From positions 58,502 to 122,501 of the forward strand of contig JAIMBD010000005.1 in the NCBI GenBank assembly GCA_023511625.1: a stretch of 64,000 bases of DNA, in the 5' to 3' direction. A program made the position numbers and the translations under genes. The notes beneath the pieces are model-generated. The model made no database searches and was not told the origin of the DNA. It worked only from the letters and a program-made list of their open reading frames with translations. Shown in pieces: positions 16,683 through 25,125 of the stretch. Position 1 is the first letter of the stretch; each line of letters begins with the position of its first letter. The stretch is from Bacillota bacterium. GTDB taxonomy: Bacteria; Bacillota; Sulfobacillia; Sulfobacillales; Sulfobacillaceae.

Positions 16683-17885
16683 ATGCGCGAGCTCGCCATC
16701 CCCGAGGGGAGCCGCAGCGCCTCGCGGCGCGTGGCCAAAAGGCGGCGCCTTCGCGCGGCGGCAACGGTGGGGGCGTGGTTTTTGGGGTCGCGGGCCTGGT
16801 TTTGGCTCGTGGCCTGGGCCGCCTTGCACTGGCTTCCGCACGCCTACGTGGTGGCCCCACCCGGCTATCTCATTCCCTGGGCCCTGCCGAGTTGGCTTCG
16901 GGCCTGGGCCAACTGGGACGGGTATTGGTACCTGTCCATTGCCCGCGACGGCTATGCCGGGCGGCCGATGGCCACGGCCTTTTTCCCGCTCTACCCCCTT
17001 CTCCTGCGCGCCGTGGGGGGCAGTGTGGCCGCGGCGGTGGCGGTCTCGCAAGGGGCCTTCCTGGCAGCGCTCGGCCTCTTGTGGACGTTGGCGGCACCGT
17101 GGGGAGAAGCCACGGCCCAGTGGGCGGTGGCGGCGGCGGCCTTCTTTCCGACCGCCTTCTACTTCTCGGCCGTCTACCCGGAGTCGCTGTTTTTGGCGTT
17201 GAGCCTCGGGGCAGTGGTGGCGGCAAGCCGGGGGCGGTGGCCCTGGGCAGGGGTGTTGGGGGGGCTTGCAGCGGCCACCTCGGTCTACGGGGTGCTGTTG
17301 GTACCGGCCCTGTTCTGGTACGGCTGGAGTCGGGGGCCGCGGTGGCGGTGGCCTCTCTTGTGGTTGGGGCTCATCCCGTTGGGTCTTTTGGCCTACATGG
17401 CCTACCTCGGGGCCGAGTTTGGCCACCTCTTGTTGTTCTTGAGCGTGCAGGCCATTTGGGGCCGGCACCTGGCCCCCATCTGGGTGGGGCTGAGCGAGGG
17501 GTGGCGCGCCTTCGTGGCGACACTGGGGAGCATCAGTTGGGATGGGCTTTTTGGCCCAGGCTGGCCTTCGGTGACGCCGAGCAACCTATGGAACTTCGCG
17601 CTGACGGCCTGGGCCGTGGTGGGCCTCGGCCTTGGGCTCTTCCGCATTCCGGGGCCGTGGCTGTTGTACGGCGCTTTGGTCTTGATCGTGCCGCTGTCGG
17701 ACCCGGCGGCAGGACTGCCCCTGATGTCGTTGCCGCGGCTGGTACTGGCCGCCTTCCCCATCTTCCTCGGTTTCGGCGGCGCCATGGCCAAGGTGCCAGA
17801 GTTTCGCCGCCTGTATTTTTGGTTTAGCCTGCCAACGGGGGCGTTGCTTGCGGCGCTTTTCGCCACCGGCCACTGGGTGGCGTGA
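16683..17885 (+). CDS. GT-C mannosyltransferase-like membrane protein (PIG-V family type)
   Basis: A 400-residue membrane protein with about ten helices. The first extracytoplasmic loop has WANWDGYWYLSIARDGYAG, with the WD acidic motif of GT-C enzymes, and the FFPLYPLLLRA motif that marks bacterial PIG-V-like mannosyltransferases using polyprenyl-phosphate-linked sugar. FFPTAFYFSAVYPESLFLALS supports the same family. A GTG and ATG lie in tandem (16680, 16683) after AAAGGGGG. It would add a sugar on the outer face of the membrane, to a glycan or glycolipid. Confidence 0.84.
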   Translation: MRELAIPEGSRSASRRVAKRRRLRAAATVGAWFLGSRAWFWLVAWAALHWLPHAYVVAPPGYLIPWALPSWLRAWANWDGYWYLSIARDGYAGRPMATAFFPLYPLLLRAVGGSVAAAVAVSQGAFLAALGLLWTLAAPWGEATAQWAVAAAAFFPTAFYFSAVYPESLFLALSLGAVVAASRGRWPWAGVLGGLAAATSVYGVLLVPALFWYGWSRGPRWRWPLLWLGLIPLGLLAYMAYLGAEFGHLLLFLSVQAIWGRHLAPIWVGLSEGWRAFVATLGSISWDGLFGPGWPSVTPSNLWNFALTAWAVVGLGLGLFRIPGPWLLYGALVLIVPLSDPAAGLPLMSLPRLVLAAFPIFLGFGGAMAKVPEFRRLYFWFSLPTGALLAALFATGHWVA

Positions 17886-17891
17886 CGGACC

Positions 17892-18638
17892 GTGACGGCG
17901 TGGCACCTTTGGGGCGGGGCAGGGCTCGAGTGGGCGATGGCCACTGTGGCCGCCGCCTACACCGTGCGCGGCGCCATTGGGTTTGCCTCCAATCTGGTGG
18001 TGGTGACCTTGCTCGCGCGCAGTTGGGCGCTGGACCGGCTGGTGCCAGTGGTCTTTCTCCTCGACTTCGCCGGAAGCCTTCTCCTCGGGGCCTACGACGT
18101 ACGACGGGTGCGTTGGGACGAGCTTCTAGGACTGGCTTTTGGCATCGGGATGGGACTCGGGGCGTCGTGGGCGGCATGGGTGGTCGCGCCAGGGTGGCGA
18201 CCGCTCGGCGGACTCGGTGCCGTGACGGTGGCCTACGCCGTGTGGGGGCTGGCGGTGCGGCCCGAACGCCTCCCCCATTGGCCGCGCTGGACCGGCTTGC
18301 CGTTGGGAGTGGCGGCGGGCTTCCTCGGTGGCTGGTACGGCACCGGCGTGCTGCCTATCGCCGCGTACTTCCAGTTGCGCCACTTGGACCCGGGCGGGTT
18401 CCGGGCCACCTTTCAAGGGGTGGGCTTGGTGTTCAGTGGCCTGGGCATTGCCGGATACGCGGCCGCCGGGCGACTCGGGTGGCCGACGGTGGCGGCGGCG
18501 TTGGTGCTGTTGCCGGCCGTGGCGGGCGGGCTTTGGCTCGGGCACCGGATGCACCGGTGGCTTTCCCGGCGGGGGTTCGCCCAGGCCGTGCTGGCGGTGC
18601 TGGGCGGGCTGGGATTGAGCTTGTGGTGGGCGCACTGA
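17892..18638 (+). CDS. TauE/SafE-family permease
   Basis: A 248-residue protein with about eight helices in two related halves; GAIGFASNLVVVTLLAR in the first and GFLGGWYGTGVLPIAAYFQL in the second are the paired G-x-x-G segments of the TauE/SafE (sulfite/sulfonate exporter) family. GTG start 6 bases after the preceding gene. Its place inside a polysaccharide operon is unusual: it might export a small anion or sulfonate, or simply be a passenger. Substrate unknown. Confidence 0.82.
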   Translation: MTAWHLWGGAGLEWAMATVAAAYTVRGAIGFASNLVVVTLLARSWALDRLVPVVFLLDFAGSLLLGAYDVRRVRWDELLGLAFGIGMGLGASWAAWVVAPGWRPLGGLGAVTVAYAVWGLAVRPERLPHWPRWTGLPLGVAAGFLGGWYGTGVLPIAAYFQLRHLDPGGFRATFQGVGLVFSGLGIAGYAAAGRLGWPTVAAALVLLPAVAGGLWLGHRMHRWLSRRGFAQAVLAVLGGLGLSLWWAH

Positions 18639-18727
18639 CGCGAAGCGGGGGCACCAGGGCGCGGAACTTGTCAAGGAAAGGCGCCCGTGCTACGGTGGGA
18701 CTAAGCTCGGCGCTTTCGGAAGGGGTG

Positions 18728-19831
18728 TTGGCGCTGCGGATTGCGGTCGACGCGTTGCTGTATTCCCATCATTCCGCAGGCATTGGCCACTACATCCGCG
18801 AGCTATTCTCCCACTACGCGCGCATCTTCCCGGAGGATCAGCTCTACGCCATCGTCAACCCGGGGATGGAGATCGACGGGATTCAATCGTTCTACCCGTT
18901 GCGGCCGCTCTGGGGAAGCGGGGCCCGCCTGAGCTACGAGCAGTTGGCGCTGCCGCGGTTGTTGCATCAGACCGGGTACGACGTGGTACATTTTCCCGAC
19001 TACCAGCTACCCATCTTCGGGCGCCTGCCGCGGGCGGTGATCACGGTACACGACCTGGTAGCGTTTCGGCTGCCGGAAACGTTTCCGCCCCGGGTGGGGC
19101 GTGTCAAACGCTACCTCATGGCGCGTTCGGTCAAGCACGCCACCCACATCATCGTCCCCAGCGTGGCCACGCGCGACGACTTGGTGCACATCCTCGGCAT
19201 CCCCCCGGAGGTCATTACGGTGGTCCATCACGGGGTTACCTGGAAAGAGCGCGACCGGGGGGCGCCGCCGCGCCCGCGCCCCTATTTTTTGGCCGTGGGC
19301 ACTTTGGAGCCGCGCAAGAACCTGGTCCGCCTCATCGAAGCCTACAGCCTCTTGCGCCACGAGTGGGGCAAAGACTGCCCCGACCTCGTCATTGCCGGAA
19401 AACCGGGGTGGCTCTACGAGGCGATCTACGCCGCGCCGGCGCGGCACAAGGTGGAAGATTCGGTAGAATTTCTAAACTACGTCGAGGAGGACCGCCTGTT
19501 AAAATTGTATAGCCACGCCGTGGCGCTGTGCTACCCCAGCCTCTACGAGGGGTTTGGGCTGCCCATGGCTGAAGCCATGATGGTAGGGACGCCAGTCGTG
19601 GCCTCCAACCGCGGGTCGCTGGCGGAGATCGGGGAGGGGGTGGCGATCCAGGTCGATCCCTTGGACCCGGTCTCCATCGCCGAGGGGCTGGAGCGGGTGC
19701 TGCGGTGTCCGGAAGAGGTCCAGGAGCGGGTCAAGCGGGGACAGGCCCGGGCGCGGGAGCTGACGTGGGAGAAGTCGTCGGAACGGACGCGTGCGGTCTA
19801 CCTCAAGGTGCAGCAGGAGGGACGCAAGTGA
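18728..19831 (+). CDS. Glycosyltransferase family 4
   Basis: A 367-residue GT4 enzyme: LRIAVDALLYSHHSAGIGHYIREL at the N terminus, VITVHDLVAF, LEPRKNLVRLIEAY and the donor site SLYEGFGLPMAEAMMVGTPVVASNRGSLAEI. The start is uncertain: TTG 18728 has GGAAGG four bases upstream, and GTG 18725 or GTG 18695 are in frame; homologues usually begin near RIAVDA. Related to the mannosyltransferase-like GT4 at 12892. It follows TauE/SafE by 89 bases and leads a tightly coupled run to 24408. Confidence 0.9.
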   Translation: MALRIAVDALLYSHHSAGIGHYIRELFSHYARIFPEDQLYAIVNPGMEIDGIQSFYPLRPLWGSGARLSYEQLALPRLLHQTGYDVVHFPDYQLPIFGRLPRAVITVHDLVAFRLPETFPPRVGRVKRYLMARSVKHATHIIVPSVATRDDLVHILGIPPEVITVVHHGVTWKERDRGAPPRPRPYFLAVGTLEPRKNLVRLIEAYSLLRHEWGKDCPDLVIAGKPGWLYEAIYAAPARHKVEDSVEFLNYVEEDRLLKLYSHAVALCYPSLYEGFGLPMAEAMMVGTPVVASNRGSLAEIGEGVAIQVDPLDPVSIAEGLERVLRCPEEVQERVKRGQARARELTWEKSSERTRAVYLKVQQEGRK

Positions 19832-21330
19832 TGGAACCGAGGGCGCAGTGGGCGTCGGTGTGGGGGGAAGGCGAGGCGTCCTGGCTCCCCCGCCGGCGTC
19901 GGTGGGCCTTGGCCTTGATGGCGCTGGGGGCGTTGGCTGCCCTTCGGCTTCCGGCGCTCGGAGCCGTGGCCTTTCTCATCGGCTACGTGGTGACGGCGGC
20001 GGAGAGCCTCCCCTTGGGGGTGGCCATCTACATCCTGGCGGCGCCCTTCCCGCTGGGCGTGGTGATCCACCATCACCACTTCTTCATCTCCGACCTCATG
20101 GCCATCGCGATTGCGGCCATGCTGGTCTTCGAGCGGCGCCGGGCCGGCATCCGGCAGATCGTCGAGGACCTGCTGGAGCGGGCGTGGCGCGCGCCGCTCT
20201 TGCTCTTGTTCGCCCTGTCGGTCCTGTCCTTGGCCGTGGCCTTGAGCCACAGCGGCACGGTCATCAAGATTTTAGAGTACGCCGAGTTCTTCGTGGTGAT
20301 GGTGGCGGCCGTGCGCTGGACGGCGACCAGGCCCCAGATCTGGACTCTGTACCTGGTCGCGCTTGGCGCGGCCGTGGCTGTGGTGGCACTCTGGGGCTTG
20401 GTCCAGTTCCTCTTCGCCTTGGGGCCGGAATCCAACCAGATCGCGCTCCACCACGTGCGCGCCACCGGGTTCTTCGGACAGCCGAACCCGTTCGGGGCGT
20501 ATGCGGGCGAGACCTTTCCGCTGCTCTTAGGCTTATCGGCCCTGGGGCCGGAGTCGGTGCGCCGCCACTGGGCGCCCTACGCCGGCATGGCCTTGGCCGC
20601 CTTGGGGGCCGTGGAGTCCTACTCCCGCGGCGCCTGGGTCGGCGACGCCGCCGCCGTGGCGGTGATGGCAGCTTTGGCCTATTGGGTAGGGGGCGGCCGG
20701 ATGGCCCGCCGCCTGCTCCTTTTGGGCGTTGGCATCCCTGCGGTCCTGTTTGCGGTGGTGGTGCTCCTGGGCAAGACCGATTTCACCCACCAGCGGTTTC
20801 ACGAGATTTGGGTGCACGCCACGGCTGCCGAGCGCCTGACCTCGGCCGTCTCGACCGCGTTTCACCCCCAACAGTCCTACGACGCCCAGCAGCGCTTGCT
20901 CATCTGGCGTACGGCCATCGAAGCCATTCGCTCCCATCCCATCCTTGGCGTGGGGCTCGGCAACTTTCACCTCTTCATCCAGGCCCATCCCCCCAAGGGG
21001 TTGGCGGGCGGGATCCCGCCCACGGCCCATGACCTCTACCTCGAATGGGGCGCCGACCTTGGTCTGGGCGGAATCGTGGCCGCGCTCTGGCTCGAATGGC
21101 GGTGGATCAAGGGGGCCGTACGGGCCGTGGGCCGCCGGGGCGCTCAGCTGGACCCCTTCTGGCAAGCGGCGGCGCTCGGCGCTGTAGGGACGGTAGTGGC
21201 CTTTGTGGTGCACAACACCGTCGACTTCCTCATCGACCACGGCGTGGTCATCCCGCTGGTGATGGCCTTGGGCCTCATCGCCGGGCGGCTTTCGGCGCGA
21301 CGGACAGTGCGGGGGGAGCGGCGCGGGTGA
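19831..21330 (+). CDS. O-antigen ligase/polymerase family membrane protein (Wzy_C)
   Basis: A 499-residue protein with about eleven to twelve helices. The Wzy_C region reads TGFFGQPNPFGAYAGETFPL, SYSRGAWVGDAAA, HPILGVGLGNFH and TAHDLYLEWGADLGLGG, with the Arg and His found in WaaL/Wzy-type glycan ligases and polymerases. A tandem GTG/ATG (19828/19831) follows AGGAGG; the ATG shares one base with the previous stop. It is the second protein of this class in the locus and lacks the TPR extension of the one at 8154. Likely polymerises or ligates lipid-linked repeats outside the membrane. Confidence 0.9.
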   Translation: MEPRAQWASVWGEGEASWLPRRRRWALALMALGALAALRLPALGAVAFLIGYVVTAAESLPLGVAIYILAAPFPLGVVIHHHHFFISDLMAIAIAAMLVFERRRAGIRQIVEDLLERAWRAPLLLLFALSVLSLAVALSHSGTVIKILEYAEFFVVMVAAVRWTATRPQIWTLYLVALGAAVAVVALWGLVQFLFALGPESNQIALHHVRATGFFGQPNPFGAYAGETFPLLLGLSALGPESVRRHWAPYAGMALAALGAVESYSRGAWVGDAAAVAVMAALAYWVGGGRMARRLLLLGVGIPAVLFAVVVLLGKTDFTHQRFHEIWVHATAAERLTSAVSTAFHPQQSYDAQQRLLIWRTAIEAIRSHPILGVGLGNFHLFIQAHPPKGLAGGIPPTAHDLYLEWGADLGLGGIVAALWLEWRWIKGAVRAVGRRGAQLDPFWQAAALGAVGTVVAFVVHNTVDFLIDHGVVIPLVMALGLIAGRLSARRTVRGERRG

Positions 21331-22163
21331 AAGGCAGTGGGCGACGCTCGCCGAGGGGGTCGGCGCCGGTGCTCTTTGGGGACGACTTTGGCCCCGAGGC
21401 AGTGGCGCGCTGGTTTGCCGAGGAAAGGGCGTATCACGACCGTTTTGCCGGCGGCCGCTTCCACGAGCACCCGGCCCTGTACCGCGCCTTCGACTGGGAG
21501 ATTGGGCTCAGAGAGTGGTTTCGCCCCCGCCCCGGCGAGGCGGTGTTGGACTTCGGGTGCGCCGAGGGCGACGCCTTGGCTCCCTGGCGCGCGGTGTTCG
21601 GGTTTCGCCACGTGGGGGTGGATGCGAGCCAGAGCCTCCTGGAGGAAGCGCGACGGCGCCACCCGGAGGCGGAGTTTCGCCTCATGCCCGAAGATGGCCG
21701 CATCCCGGCCCGGGACGGCGAATTTCGCTACGCGGTGGTCTTGGGGGTGTTGCACCATGTCCCTACCGTCACCCAGTACCTTCAGGAACTGCACCGGGTG
21801 CTGGAGCCGGGCGGGCGGCTTTTCCTGCGCGAGCCGAACCACGCCATGGGGCGTGAACCGGGCCAAGGGGTTGTAAGGCCCGGCATCTCCCCCAACGAGC
21901 GCGGCATCCCCGCCGCCTTTCTCACCGAGCGCCTGCAGGGCTTGGGCTTTCGCCTGTTGGCGGTGCGGCCGGCGTATCACGGGGCGCTGCTTTACCTCAT
22001 CAACCGCCGCCCGCTGCCGGCCGACTCGCCTTGGTGGTCGTGGCTGGCCCGCGTGGACCAGTGGCTGTGCCGCATCGACCGGCGGGAGGTCCCCTATCTG
22101 CGCACCCGGTGGTGGCACAAGGCGGCGCCGACGGCCACCTACGTCGTGGCCGAAAAGCGATGA
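21327..22163 (+). CDS. Class I SAM-dependent methyltransferase
   Basis: A 278-residue methyltransferase; GTG overlaps the previous stop by 4 bases. SAM-binding motif I is VLDFGCAEGDAL, motif II VGVDASQSLLEEA, and the post-motif RYAVVLGVLHHVP with VLEPGGRLFLREP is typical of UbiE/Methyltransf_11 proteins. In this setting it may O-methylate a sugar or cap the growing glycan; chain-capping methylation would fit a Wzt with a C-terminal glycan-recognition domain. That role is inferred from context only. Confidence 0.88.
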   Translation: MKGSGRRSPRGSAPVLFGDDFGPEAVARWFAEERAYHDRFAGGRFHEHPALYRAFDWEIGLREWFRPRPGEAVLDFGCAEGDALAPWRAVFGFRHVGVDASQSLLEEARRRHPEAEFRLMPEDGRIPARDGEFRYAVVLGVLHHVPTVTQYLQELHRVLEPGGRLFLREPNHAMGREPGQGVVRPGISPNERGIPAAFLTERLQGLGFRLLAVRPAYHGALLYLINRRPLPADSPWWSWLARVDQWLCRIDRREVPYLRTRWWHKAAPTATYVVAEKR

Positions 22164-23311
22164 CGCGCCTTCGCCACCTGGCCCTGGTCACGCGCAGCAC
22201 CGTCTATCACCGGGTGGGCGGTATGGAGCGCCACACCCAGGAGTTGGTCGATGCGCTGAGGGCCCTGGGATGGGCCGTGACGGTGGTCACGGCTCCGCTG
22301 CCCGCCGACCCCCCCGAGGTGCCGGGAGTGCGATACCAGGTGGTGCCCGGCGGCTCGGCCCGAGGCTACACCCGCGCCTGGCGGGCGCACCTTGCGGCGG
22401 TGGTCGACGCCCTTCACTGCGCCGAGCCCCTGGCCGGCATCTTGAGCCAGTCGACGGGGGCGGCGCCGCTTTTGGCCTGGGCCAAAACCCGCGGACTGCC
22501 CCTGGCGATGGTGGTCCACAGCACGGCGCGCGACCAGCTGCGCGAGCCCTGGGGCCGGCATCCCCGGGCGTGGGCGCGGCGTCTTCGGGCGGCGTGGGCC
22601 TGGCGGGAAAACCGGGAGCTCTTGCCGCGCGTGCCGGTGTTGGTGGCCGTGAGCGAGGCGGTGGCCCAGCGGTTGCAGGAAGACCTCAACGGGCGCGTTG
22701 CGGTCTTCGTGCTGCCGAGCGGCGTGGATGGCACCGTCTTCCGCCCGCCTTCATCCGGCGAGCGCCTGAGGGCGCGGCGCCGCTTTGGGATGGCCGAGGA
22801 TGCGGTGTGGGTGGGATACAGCGGCCGTTGGACGACCGAAAAAGGCGTGGACCGGTTGTTGCGATGGGTCGAGGGCGCCCGGTGGCGGCTTGCCCTCTCC
22901 GGCGCGGGACCGCTCCAAGGCGCTGTGCGGCGCACGCCAGGGGTCGTGGCGGTGGGGGCACTGCCCAAGGCCGAGCAGGCGGAGTTTTTGCGCGGACTCG
23001 ACATCTTTGCCTTTCCGAGCCGCCATCGAGAGGGGCTGCCGATGGCCGTGATGGAGGCCATGGCCTCGGGCCTGCCGGTGGTGGCCGCGGCCGACGCCGG
23101 TGTAGCGGCGTTGTTGGACCAAGGACGCGGTGTCCTCTTGGCCGAGGACGCGGGGGATGCGGCCTTCGTTCAGGCCATCAGGCGGCTCAGTGAGGACCCG
23201 ATGGCTCGGGCGGCCATGGGGGCACGGGCCGCCGCCTGGGCCAAAGAGCGGTTTCCCTCCTGGACAGACGGGGTGGCGAAACTCTTGGAGAGGATGGGAT
23301 TGGACGGGTGA
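22160..23311 (+). CDS. Glycosyltransferase family 4
   Basis: A 383-residue GT4 enzyme whose ATG overlaps the methyltransferase stop (ATGA). The N terminus TVYHRVGGMERHTQELVDALRALG carries the GGMERH acceptor loop; VLVAVSEAVAQRL and SGVDGTVFRPP mark the interdomain hinge and the donor site is FPSRHREGLPMAVMEAMASGLPVVAAADAG. It extends a lipid-linked saccharide in the cytoplasm. Coupled to its neighbours on both sides. Confidence 0.91.
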   Translation: MTRLRHLALVTRSTVYHRVGGMERHTQELVDALRALGWAVTVVTAPLPADPPEVPGVRYQVVPGGSARGYTRAWRAHLAAVVDALHCAEPLAGILSQSTGAAPLLAWAKTRGLPLAMVVHSTARDQLREPWGRHPRAWARRLRAAWAWRENRELLPRVPVLVAVSEAVAQRLQEDLNGRVAVFVLPSGVDGTVFRPPSSGERLRARRRFGMAEDAVWVGYSGRWTTEKGVDRLLRWVEGARWRLALSGAGPLQGAVRRTPGVVAVGALPKAEQAEFLRGLDIFAFPSRHREGLPMAVMEAMASGLPVVAAADAGVAALLDQGRGVLLAEDAGDAAFVQAIRRLSEDPMARAAMGARAAAWAKERFPSWTDGVAKLLERMGLDG

Positions 23312-24408
23312 CGCTGAAGGTGGCGCTGGTGCACGATTGGCTTATCCATTTCGGGGGCGCCGAGCGGGTGTTGCAGGAACTTGCGGCCATGTTCCCCGAG
23401 GCGCCGATCTACGTGGGCGTCGCCGACCCCAGCCGCTTTCCGGCATGGCTAAAGTCGCGGGAGGTCATCGCGAGCCCCGTCTCGCGCTGGCCGTGGGCCC
23501 GTCGGCTGTACAACCGCTACCTGCCTTGGCTCGCTGCCGCCTTTGAGAACTTCGACCTCTCCAGCTTTGACCTCGTCATCTCGACCTCGGCGGCTGTGGC
23601 CAAGGGGGTGGTGACGCCTGTCACCACCCGCCACCTGGCCTACGTCCACACTCCGATGCGCTACGCCTGGGACTTTTACCACCAGTACCGCACGCGAGAG
23701 GCGCGCGGGGCGACGCGGATGCTCATGGGGCCGGTGTTTCACGCCTTGCGCGTGTGGGACCGGGTGGCAGCAGACCGGGCAGATCTGTTGGTGGCCAACT
23801 CCTGGACCGTGCGCGAGCGCATTCGCAAGCACTATGGGCGGCTGGCCCGCGTCATCTACCCGCCGGTCGACGTCGACGCCTTTCCTCCGGCATCGTCTTT
23901 AGGGGAGTACTACTTGATCCTTTCGCGGCTCGTGCCCTACAAGCGGGTGGACCTGGCCATCGAGGCGGCCAACCGGTTGCGGTTTTCCCTGTGGGTGGCC
24001 GGTGACGGGCCCGACCGCCGGCGGCTTGAGCGCTTGGCCGGCCCGACCGTGCGCTTCCTCGGCCGGGTCGATGCGACGGAGCGGGCGCGGCTTTTGGCGT
24101 CGGCGCAGGCGCTGTTGTTCCCGGGCGAGGAGGATTTCGGCATCGTGCCGGTGGAGGCGCAGGCGGCGGGCCGTCCGGTCATCGCGCTCGGGCGCGGCGG
24201 AGCCCGCGAGACCGTGGTGGAGGGCCTTTCGGGCGTGCTGTTTACCGAACCCACGGTCGATCACCTGGTGGCGGCCATCGAATCGAGCCGGCGGGTGCGT
24301 TGGGATTCCGAGGCCATCCGGGCCCACGCCCGGCGTTTTGGGCCCGAGCGGTTTCGGCGCGCCATGGCAGCGGCGGTGGAAGACTGCCTGGCGGGGCGTC
24401 GGTGGTAA
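23308..24408 (+). CDS. Glycosyltransferase family 4 (WbaZ-like)
   Basis: A 366-residue GT4 enzyme with the distinctive WbaZ-type N terminus KVALVHDWLIHFGGAERVLQEL and HLAYVHTPMRYAWDFYHQY, seen in O-antigen mannosyltransferases. The donor part reads VIYPPVDVDAF, SRLVPYKRVDLAIEA and LFPGEEDFGIVPVEAQAAGRPVIALGRGG. GTG start overlaps the previous stop by 4 bases. It is the last gene of the operon; the strand then has a 195-base AT-richer gap. Confidence 0.92.
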   Translation: MTLKVALVHDWLIHFGGAERVLQELAAMFPEAPIYVGVADPSRFPAWLKSREVIASPVSRWPWARRLYNRYLPWLAAAFENFDLSSFDLVISTSAAVAKGVVTPVTTRHLAYVHTPMRYAWDFYHQYRTREARGATRMLMGPVFHALRVWDRVAADRADLLVANSWTVRERIRKHYGRLARVIYPPVDVDAFPPASSLGEYYLILSRLVPYKRVDLAIEAANRLRFSLWVAGDGPDRRRLERLAGPTVRFLGRVDATERARLLASAQALLFPGEEDFGIVPVEAQAAGRPVIALGRGGARETVVEGLSGVLFTEPTVDHLVAAIESSRRVRWDSEAIRAHARRFGPERFRRAMAAAVEDCLAGRRW

Positions 24409-24603
24409 AAGGGACAAGGACAAGGAAGAAATCGGTGAAAACACCCGATCTGTTGCGAGGAAAGGTGAAAGATCTGGATAAGAAAGGACCAGAGGGAAAA
24501 TCGGCAGGAAATTGGGTGTAGAGGATATCGCAAGGAAACCTGGAGGGGAGTATATAAAAAGCAGAAGGTCAAAGAAAGGCAAAAACAGAAGGAGGGGATG
24601 ACG
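24409..24603 (+). promoter_or_regulatory. Purine-rich leader and promoter region of hsp20
   Basis: This gap is much richer in A and G than the surroundings. TATATAAAA at 24551-24559 is a possible -10 element, but no good TTGACA box lies at the proper distance; GGAAAC at 24533 might suit an alternative sigma factor. No CIRCE repeat is present. AAGGAGG at 24589-24595 decides the hsp20 start at 24604 (8-base spacer) over ATG 24598 (2 bases). Confidence 0.4.
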
Positions 24604-25056
24604 ATGAGCCTGGTTCCGATGGTGCGCAATTGGGATGTGTGGGGGGACGACGGGATTGGGTCCCTGACGGAATGGGTCGACCGGCTGTTTGATCGTCCGT
24701 TGTTGACCGAATGGCCGTGGCCCACGAGTGTAAGCCTGCCGGCCGTCGATGTGGTGGACGCCGGGGACCGCTACGAGGTGCGGGTGGAGGTCCCGGGCGT
24801 GGCCAAGGATGACCTCGAGGTGTTGGTAGACGGCGATACCCTGGTGATTCGCGGGGAGAAGCGGCAGGAGGCGGCGCAAGAGGGGACCCGTTACCACTGG
24901 AGCGAGCGCCGCGTGGGCCGGTTCTTGCGGCGCATCGGGCTTCCGGCCGGCATCCGCGCCGATGGCGTCACGGCGTCCCTGAAAGACGGCATCCTGACCG
25001 TGACCGTGCCGAAGCCGGAGGGGAGCGGCAAGCGGATTGAGATCCAGGCCGGCTGA
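24604..25056 (+). CDS. Small heat-shock protein, Hsp20/alpha-crystallin
   Basis: A 150-residue holdase chaperone. The alpha-crystallin domain runs from ~LPAVDVVDAGDRYEVRVEVPG to DGILTVTVPKPEG, with the conserved GVTASLKDGILTV motif and a C-terminal I-x-I (IEI) that docks subunits into oligomers. The N terminus VPMVRNWDVWGDDGIG with WVDRLFD is typical of bacterial class A proteins. It is a single-gene unit: its own leader upstream and a clear terminator right after. Confidence 0.95.
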   Translation: MSLVPMVRNWDVWGDDGIGSLTEWVDRLFDRPLLTEWPWPTSVSLPAVDVVDAGDRYEVRVEVPGVAKDDLEVLVDGDTLVIRGEKRQEAAQEGTRYHWSERRVGRFLRRIGLPAGIRADGVTASLKDGILTVTVPKPEGSGKRIEIQAG

Positions 25057-25091
25057 TGCCTTTGGGGCATCGGAGGCGTGGTAGCCAGGGC

Positions 25092-25125
25092 AAGCCGACG
25101 GGTCCCCGTCGGCTTTGGCTTTTTT
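25092..25125 (+). terminator. Rho-independent terminator after hsp20
   Basis: An 11-base stem AAGCCGACGGG / CCCGTCGGCTT (25092-25115) followed by TGGC and six T at 25120-25125. Strong intrinsic terminator. Confidence 0.88.

Noticed and set aside
24409..24603. CIRCE element (HrcA site) upstream of hsp20
   Set aside because: No TTAGCACTC / GAGTGCTAA repeat is present.
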